From: Sva-07 sp964651825
GTDB taxonomy: Bacteria > Actinomycetota > Acidimicrobiia > Acidimicrobiales > Ilumatobacteraceae
Assembly: GCA_964651825.1 (NCBI GenBank)
Contig: CAZYWK010000055.1
Coordinates: forward strand, 1-26,185
Reading direction: 5' to 3'
DNA length: 26,185 bases
Positions 1 to 7,746 of this stretch are shown piece by piece (positions within the stretch are counted from its first letter, which is position 1; every line of letters begins with the position of its first letter). The position numbers and the translations under genes are program-made. Under the pieces are notes generated by a model. It was not told the origin of the DNA. It searched no databases and worked only from the letters and a program-made list of their open reading frames with translations.

Positions 1-710
1 GTGTTGAGGTTGAGCTTGCGGAAGCCCTTCATCGTCGAGAGCGCACCGACGCCGATGTTGACCGTGCCGTCGCCGGCCGGGAAGATCCAGCCGTAGCCGG
101 GGATCGGCGTGCCGTGCTCGTCGCGCAGCGACAGGCACGCTTCGAGATGCTCGTCGGCGTGACGGGGTGTGGTGGCATACGTGCGGATCGCCAGCCCGAA
201 CGGTTCGTCCGGTACCCGATCGGCACCGAGCATGCGGGCGACCGCACCCTGCGCGCCAGCGGCCACGACGGTCAGCGCGGCGTCGACCCGGCAACCGTTC
301 GCTTCCGCACCGACGACACGCTCGCCGTCGAGCACCGGCATGGCGTCGGCCTCCCAGACGACCTCGGCCCCGGCCTCCTGGGCGGCGTCGATGAGCGCGG
401 CATCGAGCCGCCGCCGCGGCCATACCGCTCCGTGGTTCGGGAAGCGGTCGGTCGTCGGCCAATCGAGCTCGCGCACCTGCGAGCCGGCGATCATCCGCAA
501 CCCGCGGATGCGGTGTGCGTCGCCCAGGTCGATCTTCAACTCCTCCAGCGCGCCGACCGCCCGAGGGGTGAGCCCGTCACCGCACACCTTGTCGCGCCCG
601 TGCACGCCCTTGTCGAACACCACGACCGATGCCCCGGCCCGGGCGGCGCGGATCGCGGCGGCTGCTCCAGCGGGCCCGCCCCCGATCACCGCCACGTCGA
701 CCCGTTTCAC
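1..710 (-). CDS. Geranylgeranyl reductase family FAD-dependent oxidoreductase (3' end outside window)
   Basis: The minus-strand frame from 710 runs open to the window edge (236 codons seen). The N terminus has a Rossmann FAD-binding glycine motif, IGGGPAGAAAA at about residues 9-19, followed by VVVFDKG. It then has the DKVCGDGLTPRAVGAL block typical of the geranylgeranyl-reductase group of flavoproteins, and near the visible end the GYGWIFPAGDGTVNIGVG block. Members reduce isoprenoid double bonds of chlorophyll, menaquinone or archaeal-type lipids, but many bacterial copies have no proven substrate. The start is taken as GTG at 710 because the flavin motif begins directly after it; no clear Shine-Dalgarno is seen. 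It is divergent from the DAC-domain gene at 805. The family is well supported, the substrate is not. Confidence 0.88.
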   Translation of the reverse strand, partial: MKRVDVAVIGGGPAGAAAAIRAARAGASVVVFDKGVHGRDKVCGDGLTPRAVGALEELKIDLGDAHRIRGLRMIAGSQVRELDWPTTDRFPNHGAVWPRRRLDAALIDAAQEAGAEVVWEADAMPVLDGERVVGAEANGCRVDAALTVVAAGAQGAVARMLGADRVPDEPFGLAIRTYATTPRHADEHLEACLSLRDEHGTPIPGYGWIFPAGDGTVNIGVGALSTMKGFRKLNLN

Positions 711-804
711 GCGCTACACGGTGCCGGGGGACGGGGCGAAAACCACCATTGGCCGGGGCGACATCGATCGTGAAACCGGCCACGCCGTGCGAGACTGGAA
801 CCTC

Positions 805-2238
805 ATGACCGAGGCAGAAGCGTTCGACGAGGCTGCTGGTTCCTTCGCGCCGGTGCCGACGCTCACGACGCCGGCGCTGGTGTCGGTGCCGAGCGAACGC
901 CCGGTCGATCCGGTGGGCGAGGCGGTCGTCGGCTTCATCGCCGAGCTGCTCACGTCGGCGGTCGTCACGCTCACGTACCACCGGGTAGGTGAGACCGTGT
1001 CGGCGGCCACCGACGTCGTCGACGACCTCGTGGTCGCCGAGGCATCGGCGGAGGTGCTGCCCCGATGGATCACCACCATCACCGTCGGCTTCAGCGACGC
1101 TGCCGGGGCCCGGATCGACTCGATCCCCGAGGCCCTCCGCGCGCTCCCCGCCGCAGCGTTGCGGGCGGCCCAGTCGTTCCGCCATGCGGCCGTCGGACGG
1201 GGCGGCCGGCTGACCCCGGCCGTCCAGCGGGCATTGCGCGACACGGTGATCGTCGAACTGTTGAGCCATCACCAGGGCCTGTCAGGACCCGAGTGTGCGC
1301 CGACCGATCTGCTGGCCGACACACTCGAGTACCTGATCGAGCTCAGCGGGGCGCGTGTGGAATCGCGCAACCTGACCCACGGCGTGGTGATCACCGATGC
1401 GCTCAGCGACGAACCCCGGCTCTCCGTGCCCTATCCGGCGGGCCTGCGCGACGCCAAGCGCAGCCCGCTGCTCTTCGACGGCATCCGGTCGGTGCTGATC
1501 GTCGACCCGAAGGGGCGGGCGCGCACCGAGCTCCAGGCGAACCGGCCCGAGCGGCTCCACCCGAGCGCCTCACCCCAGTCCGCGAGCGACCTCGACTTCG
1601 TCGACCGCGGCTCGCTCGTCGCGCTCACGACGCGACAGCTCGGTGGGATCGGCTTCTTCCTCCGCGAGGACCGCAGCATCTGGACGTTCCTCGACGGCCA
1701 GCCGCTCGTCATCCGTCGCAGCGAGCACTGGTCGGCGTTCCCGTTGTGGCTCGCCAAAGCGCTCGGTAAGGGGATCGGCGGCGGTCGGGCCGTCGACCTG
1801 ATCGTGAGCGCCTCACTGATGGTGTCGATCCGCTCCGGCGGAGCGATCTACGGCATCGTCGACGACGTGGCGACGCTCGACGGGATCGTGGCGGTGAAGG
1901 ATCGCTACGACCTGCGCAACGAGAGCGACGTCAACGCGATGCGTCCGGAGACCCGGCTGCACCACCTGATCGACGGCGGCGACCTCGACGCGGCGACCCT
2001 GGCCCGGCTCGGCGAGCTCGACGGCGCCACGATCCTCGATCGCGAAGGCAATCTCCTCGCCTACGGAGCGATCCTCACCAGCTCCGACAGCCAGCACGAG
2101 GGCGCCCGCACCGCGGCCGCGAAGTCGTTGTCGAACGTGGCGCTCGCGGTGTTGAAGGTGTCGGAGGACGGCGACATCACGGTGTTCCGGAGCGGGCGTC
2201 CGATCGTGACGCTGCTGCCGTCGGGGAACGCTCGCTGA
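805..2238 (+). CDS. DAC (diadenylate cyclase-like) domain protein with N-terminal sensor-like region
   Basis: A 477-residue protein. The reading frame is open far upstream, but codon character and a short GGA upstream favour ATG 805. The last ~150 residues look like a DisA_N/DAC fold: a GGAIYGIVDD strand, then an intact DGA motif (D406-G407-A408), a GAIL strand and a VSEDGDITVF strand near the C terminus. The second catalytic motif of the family, normally G-T-R-H-R, reads G433-A-R435-T-A, so the His and the second Arg are absent. Authentic DAC domains make c-di-AMP from two ATP. The first ~320 residues show no catalytic motif I recognise and may be a sensor domain, as in other soluble DAC proteins. 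The 3' end overlaps the convergent HTTM gene by 62 nt. The fold is fairly confident; activity is doubtful. Confidence 0.75.
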   Translation: MTEAEAFDEAAGSFAPVPTLTTPALVSVPSERPVDPVGEAVVGFIAELLTSAVVTLTYHRVGETVSAATDVVDDLVVAEASAEVLPRWITTITVGFSDAAGARIDSIPEALRALPAAALRAAQSFRHAAVGRGGRLTPAVQRALRDTVIVELLSHHQGLSGPECAPTDLLADTLEYLIELSGARVESRNLTHGVVITDALSDEPRLSVPYPAGLRDAKRSPLLFDGIRSVLIVDPKGRARTELQANRPERLHPSASPQSASDLDFVDRGSLVALTTRQLGGIGFFLREDRSIWTFLDGQPLVIRRSEHWSAFPLWLAKALGKGIGGGRAVDLIVSASLMVSIRSGGAIYGIVDDVATLDGIVAVKDRYDLRNESDVNAMRPETRLHHLIDGGDLDAATLARLGELDGATILDREGNLLAYGAILTSSDSQHEGARTAAAKSLSNVALAVLKVSEDGDITVFRSGRPIVTLLPSGNAR

Positions 2239-3082
2239 TCCGGCGGTCGAGCCAGCCGGCATCGACGAACGACAGCAGGCCGATGACCATCACCGGGCCG
2301 AAGAACCCGACGAGCATCAGCCCGTCGATCATCGAGTGCAACAGGATCGCGAGCACGATCAGCGCGAACCGGGCAGGCCTGTACCAGAGGAGCAGGGCGA
2401 GGGCCAGCTCGATCGCCAGCGCACCCCACGTGAGCATGGCGACGATCGGCACGTTGTCGGTCATGAACCACGGTGCGCCGATCCGCTGCAGGTCATCGAG
2501 GCGGAGCGCCGTCGACACCGCTGTGCCGTTGTGCCACGTCGACCCGCTCTTCGACCAGAACGCGAAGAAGTAGACGACGATCATCTGGAGCTGGACGAGC
2601 CGCAGACCCCACGGGGCAACGAGCGGTGCGGTCCACAGTGAATCGCGCCCATGGCGGCGCCACCGGTCGACCGACAGCGCCGCGCCCGTCGGGCAGAACG
2701 CGAGCAGCAGTGCGAGGTTGCGCAGGATCAGGTCGCCGGAGTTGAGGATGAGCGGGTTGCGTCGCTGGACGGCGACGAGGAGGAGGAACGACAGCACCAA
2801 CCACGGAGTCGGATGCCAGCCGACGACGATCGCCACGCCAGCGAGCAGCAACACGACGAGGGCGACGACAGCTGTGCCGGTGGTGTCGAGGTCGGCGATG
2901 GTCCACCCGCCGGTCGTCGCGAAGCGGGGTGGCACCGGGCCGTCGCTCGCGAACCACGTGCCCGCATCGACGAGTGACGAGACCGTCCAGGCCAACAGCA
3001 TCGATCCGTAGAGGACACGCACCATGGCGATGGTCCAGGCGGGGCGACGGTCGAACAGCAGCCGATCGAGCACACCGCTCAC
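2177..3082 (-). CDS. HTTM-domain polytopic membrane protein
   Basis: A 301-residue multi-pass protein of the HTTM (horizontally transferred transmembrane) family, related to the membrane part of vitamin K-dependent gamma-carboxylase. It starts with a short cytoplasmic stretch followed by AWTIAMVRVLYGSMLLAW. Later blocks are WHPTPWLVLSFLLLVAVQRRN with LILNSGDLILRNL, the QLQMIVVYFFAFWSKSGSTW helix, and a C-terminal hydrophobic hairpin ending GPVMVIGLLSFVDAGWLDRR. The start ATG (3082) overlaps the stop of the preceding 180-residue gene as ATGA, so translation is probably coupled. Bacterial HTTM proteins have no settled function. The 3' end overlaps the convergent DAC gene. Confidence 0.85.
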   Translation of the reverse strand: MSGVLDRLLFDRRPAWTIAMVRVLYGSMLLAWTVSSLVDAGTWFASDGPVPPRFATTGGWTIADLDTTGTAVVALVVLLLAGVAIVVGWHPTPWLVLSFLLLVAVQRRNPLILNSGDLILRNLALLLAFCPTGAALSVDRWRRHGRDSLWTAPLVAPWGLRLVQLQMIVVYFFAFWSKSGSTWHNGTAVSTALRLDDLQRIGAPWFMTDNVPIVAMLTWGALAIELALALLLWYRPARFALIVLAILLHSMIDGLMLVGFFGPVMVIGLLSFVDAGWLDRRISERSPTAAASRSDARSGTP

Positions 3083-3621
3083 CCGTCGCGCGTCCAGGTG
3101 TAGAAGTCGAACTCGGCCCAGTCGCTGTCGACCGTGCCGTCGCTCGTGAGCGGCTCGTGGTCGCGCCAGCGGCGCACGAGCACCACCTCGACCGGGAGCT
3201 CACCATCGCGGCGGTGTTCCTCGGCGATCCACTCGGCGGTCGGTTCCCACAACGCGTCGGAGGCGTCGAGCCGGACGCGCTCTTGCCACTTCTGCCAGCG
3301 GTACTCCCGGTACGCCCCGATGATCGGGTCGAGCTCGGGAACGTCCCAGATCACCGCCGAGCCGTCGTCGAAGCGAACGATCGCCCGCACGTCGAGTGAC
3401 TGGTTCCGCGGGTCGGGGCTGAACACGCCCCAGTCCTGGCTCAGCCCGAGCTCGTCGGCGGGCTTCCAGAGGGCGTCGATCTCGGAGCGCATCGGCCCGG
3501 CCGGCAGATTCGGCCCGACGATCCACACCGCCAGCACGGCGACGATCGTCACGACGACGATCCGCCCCCAGCGCGACCCGGCGAGCGCCGTGTGCCAGTC
3601 GTCGCGCTCGGGAGCGCTCAA
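3079..3621 (-). CDS. Single-pass membrane protein of an HTTM operon
   Basis: About 180 residues if started at TTG 3621. That start overlaps the stop of the upstream nitronate monooxygenase gene in the form TTGA, which is why it is preferred; the frame is open further upstream, but that part lies inside the neighbour. The N terminus has about 18 polar residues, one membrane helix (RIVVVTIVAVLAVWIVG, roughly 23-39), then a soluble domain presumably outside the membrane. A WGVFSPDPRNQSLDVRAIV block is the most distinctive part and resembles proteins commonly seen beside HTTM genes. Its own stop overlaps the HTTM start. It is probably a partner of the HTTM protein; no enzymatic motif is visible. 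Confidence 0.75.
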   Translation of the reverse strand: MSAPERDDWHTALAGSRWGRIVVVTIVAVLAVWIVGPNLPAGPMRSEIDALWKPADELGLSQDWGVFSPDPRNQSLDVRAIVRFDDGSAVIWDVPELDPIIGAYREYRWQKWQERVRLDASDALWEPTAEWIAEEHRRDGELPVEVVLVRRWRDHEPLTSDGTVDSDWAEFDFYTWTRDG

Positions 3622-4763
3622 GTCTCGAGTTGCTTGGCGAGAGACTCCACCGACTCGATGAACTCCTCGATCATCTCGATCACGACCTGCCCGGCCGACT
3701 TCGGCTGGTTCATCGCGCCGACGATCTGGCCGACGAAGTAGTTGGCGAGCTTCTCGGCGCCCGACCCCTTCGTGTAGGCGGCGCGGGCGATGCGCTGCTG
3801 GGCCTTCGCCGTCAGGATCGGCTGCAGGGGCATGCCGAGCGGGTCGGGAGTGTCGGCCCGCTCCCACTCGTCGGTCCACGACGACTTGAGCATCCGGGCG
3901 TGCTTGCCCGTGAGCGAGCGGGACCGGATCGTGTCGGCCGAGGTGGCGGCGAGGAACTTGTCCTTCACCACCGGATGGGTCTCGGCCTCGTCGGTGGTCA
4001 GCCACACCGAGCCGCACCACACGCCCTGCGCCCCGAGGGCCATCGCGGCCGCCATCTGCCGGCCGCGGCCGATGCCTCCGGCGCCGAGCACCGGGATGTC
4101 GACCGCGTCGACGATCTCGGGGATCAACACCATCGAACCGATCTCGCCGGTGTGCCCGCCCGCCTCGGATCCCTGGGCGATGATCAGATCGACACCGGCC
4201 GCCTGGTGTCGTTCGGCATGCTGCGGCCGGCCGGCCAGAGCGCCGATCAGGCGGCCCTCCTCCTTCACCCGGTCGATCAGGAACTGGGGCGGCGGGCCGA
4301 GCGCGTTGGCGACGAACGCCGTGCGGTGGGCGAGTGCGATCTCGAGTTGCGGCCCGGCGGAGTTGGCGCTGAACGGGGCGTTGCCGTCGTGGCCGGAGAT
4401 CGCCGTCCCCGACCGGGTCGTGTCGTCGGCGGGCAGCTCGGGCACCTCGTAGCGGGCGAGGATGTCGTCGACGAACTCGCGGTGCGTGTCGGGGATCAGG
4501 GCCCGGATGTCGTCGAGGGAATACCCGCCGTCCTGGTCACCGGCGTACTTGGCCGGAACGATCAGGTCGACGCCGTACGGGCGGTCGCCGAGCTCCTCTT
4601 CGATCCAGGCCAGGTCGATCTCCAACTGCTCAGGGGAGTGGGCGACCGCCCCGAGCACGCCCAGGCCGCCGGCTTTCGACACCGCGGCCACGACGTCACG
4701 ACAGTGGCTGAACGCGAAGATCGGGAACTCGATGCCGAGCATCTCGGTGGCGGCGGTCTTCAT
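3618..4763 (-). CDS. Nitronate monooxygenase family (2-nitropropane dioxygenase-like) FMN enzyme
   Basis: A 381-residue TIM-barrel flavoenzyme. Visible motifs are the N-terminal GIEFPIFAFSHCRDVVAAV and GGLGVLGA segments, then IIAQGSEAGGHTGEIGS containing the likely catalytic histidine H204. The FMN-phosphate-binding part follows as PVLGAGGIGRGRQMAAAMALGAQGVWCGS. Family members oxidise alkyl nitronates using FMN and O2, but many homologues in acyl-CoA or lipid contexts have other or unknown substrates. ATG 4763 is preceded by a strong GAGGGAG Shine-Dalgarno 6 nt upstream, which decides the start over longer in-frame alternatives. It leads the three-gene operon with the 180-residue membrane protein (TTGA overlap) and HTTM protein. 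The family assignment is strong, the substrate unknown. Confidence 0.9.
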   Translation of the reverse strand: MKTAATEMLGIEFPIFAFSHCRDVVAAVSKAGGLGVLGAVAHSPEQLEIDLAWIEEELGDRPYGVDLIVPAKYAGDQDGGYSLDDIRALIPDTHREFVDDILARYEVPELPADDTTRSGTAISGHDGNAPFSANSAGPQLEIALAHRTAFVANALGPPPQFLIDRVKEEGRLIGALAGRPQHAERHQAAGVDLIIAQGSEAGGHTGEIGSMVLIPEIVDAVDIPVLGAGGIGRGRQMAAAMALGAQGVWCGSVWLTTDEAETHPVVKDKFLAATSADTIRSRSLTGKHARMLKSSWTDEWERADTPDPLGMPLQPILTAKAQQRIARAAYTKGSGAEKLANYFVGQIVGAMNQPKSAGQVVIEMIEEFIESVESLAKQLET

Positions 4764-4845
4764 GGCGGGCTCCCTCGTACGTTCGATCGGCCGGGACCCC
4801 ATTGTGGCGAACCGCCGGGCGGGTGGGCGAACCCGCTGCGAACTG

Positions 4846-5598
4846 TCAGCCGCAGTCGATGACGCCGGTGTGCGTACGGGGCGCCTCATCGCGTCCGCCG
4901 CCGGGATCGCCTGGGACCTCACCCGACCCGCCGATGCCCGCCAGCTCGCCGCGCCCGGAGCCGGGCATGACCTGCCAGGTGCCGACGAAGGCCCCGTTCT
5001 CCCACCCGACGAACTGGAGCAGCTCGGCGATCATGAACTCACCCGTCCCGCAACCCACGACCGTTCCGCGCACGAGGTACGTCGCGTTGAACGTCGCCAG
5101 GTTCGTGCTCTGTTCGTCGGCCGCAGGATCGTCTCCGAGGTTGGCGGCCATGTCGAAGATCGCGGTGCCGTCGATGTCGCCCGTGAAGCGCGCCTCGCCC
5201 GTCGAACCGCGGAGGCAGTGTCCCGAGGCCGCGGACTCGTAGGTGGCCTCGGTGGTGATGCACCGGTTGCTGCCGTGGGCCGCGAGACCGGGCCACTGGA
5301 TCTCGAAGGTGACGTCGGCTTCCCCGCTGGCCGGTGCGCTGTCGTCGCGGCGGAGCACGAACAACGCGCCGGCCCCCACGACGAGCACGGCGGCGGCGAC
5401 CATCGCCAGCCACCGTGACCGTGGTGGCCGCACGTCGTGGGTCGGTTCGTCGAGTGTGATGACCATCATGTCCCCCTGCTGGTTGGTCGGAGTGCTGATC
5501 GAGGTGGCCGAGCCGTGGAGCGCCGACACGAGGGCGGCCTCGAGGCGAGTCGCGAATCGGTCGTCCGGGTCGACGGCGACGTCGTTCCAAGCGTTCAT
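4846..5598 (-). CDS. Membrane-anchored DUF3224-like protein, candidate anti-sigma factor
   Basis: A 250-residue protein with about 60 cytoplasmic residues, one membrane helix (about 63-82) followed by Arg-Arg, and a C-terminal domain outside the membrane. That domain has RFTGDIDGTA, then GTWQVMPGSGRGELAGIGG, which matches the beta-barrel DUF3224 signature. Several cysteines in the outer domain could form disulfides. The ATG at 5598 overlaps the stop of the ECF sigma gene (ATGA), the arrangement usual for a sigma/anti-sigma pair. However, no zinc-binding HxxxCxxC anti-sigma motif is present in the cytoplasmic part. An anti-sigma role therefore rests on topology and gene order only. Confidence 0.72.
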   Translation of the reverse strand: MNAWNDVAVDPDDRFATRLEAALVSALHGSATSISTPTNQQGDMMVITLDEPTHDVRPPRSRWLAMVAAAVLVVGAGALFVLRRDDSAPASGEADVTFEIQWPGLAAHGSNRCITTEATYESAASGHCLRGSTGEARFTGDIDGTAIFDMAANLGDDPAADEQSTNLATFNATYLVRGTVVGCGTGEFMIAELLQFVGWENGAFVGTWQVMPGSGRGELAGIGGSGEVPGDPGGGRDEAPRTHTGVIDCG

Positions 5599-6110
5599 GG
5601 CGTGGCGTCCAGTCGTTGACGGCGAAGCTCGGCCCTGGCCCGGGCGAGCAACGAGTGGGTGGCGGTGACGTCACGCCCGACCTCCTGGGCGATCATGGGC
5701 ACCGTGAGATCGTCGACGTACCGCATCATCAGCACCAGCCGGTGAAGTGGCTGCAACCCCTCGAGCAGCTCGAGCACCTCCGATCGGCTCGGTTCGTCGA
5801 CGATGTCGACCTCCGAGCGGAGGAGCCGCAACTTGGCCGAGGCGAGACGGTCGCGTCGCACGCCGTCGAGGAAGCGCGATCGAGTCACCGTGAGAAGCCA
5901 ACGGATGTCGGCGCAGTCGGTGTGGTTGCGGTTCAGTTCGCGAGCGAGCGCGAACCACGCCTCCTGGGTCAGGTCTTCGGCGCGCATCCGGTCGCCGCCG
6001 CACAGCCGCAGCGCGTACCCGAACACGGTGGACAGGTGCCGGCGGTAGAACCGCGTGAACTCGTCGATCGAGTCGACGAGCCCTCCCTGTTCGATCGGCA
6101 CGGCAGCCAT
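5595..6110 (-). CDS. ECF RNA polymerase sigma factor
   Basis: 171 residues, the usual size for a minimal ECF sigma factor. Region 2 (about 18-85) contains FTRFYRRHLSTVFGYALRL, the AEDLTQEAWFALAREL helix, and an RWLLTVTRSRFLDGVRR helix. Region 4 (about 108-165) has LQPLHRLVLMMRYVDDLTVPMIAQEVGRDVTATHSLLARARAELRR, shown here only to mark the sigma-4 helix-turn-helix ending in the typical RARAELR recognition helix. ATG 6110 is preceded by GGAG at a workable distance. It is coupled by ATGA to the DUF3224-like membrane protein. No autoregulated ECF promoter could be assigned with confidence in the 190-nt divergent region upstream. Confidence 0.9.
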   Translation of the reverse strand: MAAVPIEQGGLVDSIDEFTRFYRRHLSTVFGYALRLCGGDRMRAEDLTQEAWFALARELNRNHTDCADIRWLLTVTRSRFLDGVRRDRLASAKLRLLRSEVDIVDEPSRSEVLELLEGLQPLHRLVLMMRYVDDLTVPMIAQEVGRDVTATHSLLARARAELRRQRLDATP

Positions 6111-6300
6111 ACCACTCCAACGAACGGCACAGGCAGTTTTCGTCGCGTCGGTCGCGAACACCGAGCGTAGAGCGTCTCCGGACCGAGATCCGTGGGACTG
6201 CCGCCCGTTGCTCGGGCGCGAGCTGTCGGGAGATGGATTACGATGGCCCGATCGGTGCGGGCGCTCGCCCCCCGACACACCACATAGGGGCTGATAACTC

Positions 6301-7734
6301 ATGTCCGTGACCGACCCGACTGTCACGACACCCGCTCGACCGTCCGCCGATCAGCGCACGGGGGCACGAGGATCCACCGAGCATGATCCGGTCGAGCTCA
6401 CCGCCCGCGCCAAGGCGATCACCGAACGGGAACTGGCGATCTACGCCGAGCGGACCCGCGGTTCGCAGGCGGCCACCCAACGGGCCCGCAAGGTCCTGCC
6501 GGCCGGTGTGCCGTCGAGCTTCCAGGCCTACGACCCCCATCCGATCGTCGTCAAGCACGCCGCCGGGTCGAGGATGATCGACATCGACGACAACGAGTAC
6601 GTCGACTACGACATGGGCTTCGGAGCGTTGTTCGCCGGCCACATGCACCCGGCCGTGCGCCGGGCGGTCGAGGCCCAACTCGACGCCGGCACGCTGTACG
6701 TCACACCGTGTGAGCTCGACACCGAAGTCGCCGAACTGCTCGGCGAGCGCTACGGCATGCCGATGTGGCGGCCGACCAACTCGGGAACCGAGGCGACGAT
6801 GGACGCCATCCGCCTCGCCCGCGGCGTCACGAAGCGGGACAAGCTCGTCAAGGTCGAAGGCGGCTACCACGGCCACCACGACGAGGTGATGATCTCCAAC
6901 AAGCCCCCGCTCGACAAGGCCGGCCCGGCCGACGCCCCGCACTCGGTGCCACAGTCCGGCGGCATCACCCAGGGCACCATCGACGACGTCATCGTCGTCC
7001 CGTTCAACGACGCCGACGCCCTGGAACGGGCCTTGCGCAACCGTGACGTGGCGGCGTTCATCGTCGAGCCGGTGATGGAGAACATCGGCATCTGCCTGCC
7101 GCAGCCCGGCTACCTCGAAGCCGTGCGCGAGATCACCCAGCGCTACGGCACGTTGCTCATCTTCGACGAGGTGAAGACCGGCATCACCGCCGGCTACGGC
7201 GGCGCCACCGCCCAGCTCGGCGTCACACCCGATCTCGTCACGCTCGCCAAGTCGATCGGCGGCGGCTTCCCGGTCGGTGCGTTCGGTGGCAAAGCCGAGT
7301 ACATGGACCTGATCGCCACCGGTGAGGTACTCCATCTCGGCACGTACAACGGCAACCCGCTCGTGATGGCGGCGGTGAAGGCGACCTTGAGTGAAGCCTG
7401 CACGCCCGAGGCCGTCGCCGCCACCGTGGCCCGCAACGACCGCCTCGTCGATGCGTGTCAGGCCGTGATCGACCAGGCCGGTTTGCCGGCTCACACGGTC
7501 CGGTTCGGCGCCAAGGGATGCATCACGTGGTCGTCGACGCCGGTACGGAACTACCGCGACTACAAAGCGACCAACTTCGAGCTGGCGTTCGCGCAATGGA
7601 TCCACGGCATCAACCGTGGGGTGCTGCTGCCGCCGGGTCTCGACGAGCAGTGGCTGATCTCGCTCATGCACGACGAGGCCGACACCATGCGCTACGCCGA
7701 CGTGTTCGCGGAGTTCGCAGAAGAATTGGTTTGA
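6301..7734 (+). CDS. Class III PLP-dependent aminotransferase (glutamate-1-semialdehyde aminomutase-like)
   Basis: 477 residues, with fold-type I PLP enzyme motifs: NSGTEATMDAIRLAR, GGYHGHHDEVM, the LIFDEVKTG aspartate that contacts the PLP nitrogen, and LAKSIGGGFPVGAFGG with Schiff-base lysine K317. The C-terminal half has LHLGTYNGNPLVMAAVKATL. Similarity is to the HemL/GSAM branch, but the protein has an N-terminal extension of about 50 residues, is longer than typical HemL, and sits beside no other tetrapyrrole gene. A plain HemL call is therefore not made. The start ATG has AGGGG about 10 nt upstream (6286-6290). It is 12 nt from the following D-2-hydroxyacid dehydrogenase gene, so the two are probably co-transcribed and may act on linked 2-amino/2-oxo acid substrates (inference). 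Confidence 0.87.
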   Translation: MSVTDPTVTTPARPSADQRTGARGSTEHDPVELTARAKAITERELAIYAERTRGSQAATQRARKVLPAGVPSSFQAYDPHPIVVKHAAGSRMIDIDDNEYVDYDMGFGALFAGHMHPAVRRAVEAQLDAGTLYVTPCELDTEVAELLGERYGMPMWRPTNSGTEATMDAIRLARGVTKRDKLVKVEGGYHGHHDEVMISNKPPLDKAGPADAPHSVPQSGGITQGTIDDVIVVPFNDADALERALRNRDVAAFIVEPVMENIGICLPQPGYLEAVREITQRYGTLLIFDEVKTGITAGYGGATAQLGVTPDLVTLAKSIGGGFPVGAFGGKAEYMDLIATGEVLHLGTYNGNPLVMAAVKATLSEACTPEAVAATVARNDRLVDACQAVIDQAGLPAHTVRFGAKGCITWSSTPVRNYRDYKATNFELAFAQWIHGINRGVLLPPGLDEQWLISLMHDEADTMRYADVFAEFAEELV

Positions 7735-7746
7735 CATGATGGGCGG

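Noticed and set aside
169..804. Upstream extension of the DAC-like gene by 212 codons
   Set aside because: This part lies opposite the flavoprotein gene, has shadow-like composition, and the protein is complete from ATG 805.
3622..4020. Upstream extension of the 180-residue membrane protein
   Set aside because: It would lie wholly inside the nitronate monooxygenase gene; the TTG start at the stop overlap is more plausible.
6267..6291. GCCCC/GGGGC pairing that could mask the Shine-Dalgarno of the aminotransferase gene
   Set aside because: Only 5 bp with a ~15-nt loop, expected by chance in this base composition; no other riboswitch-like structure is seen.
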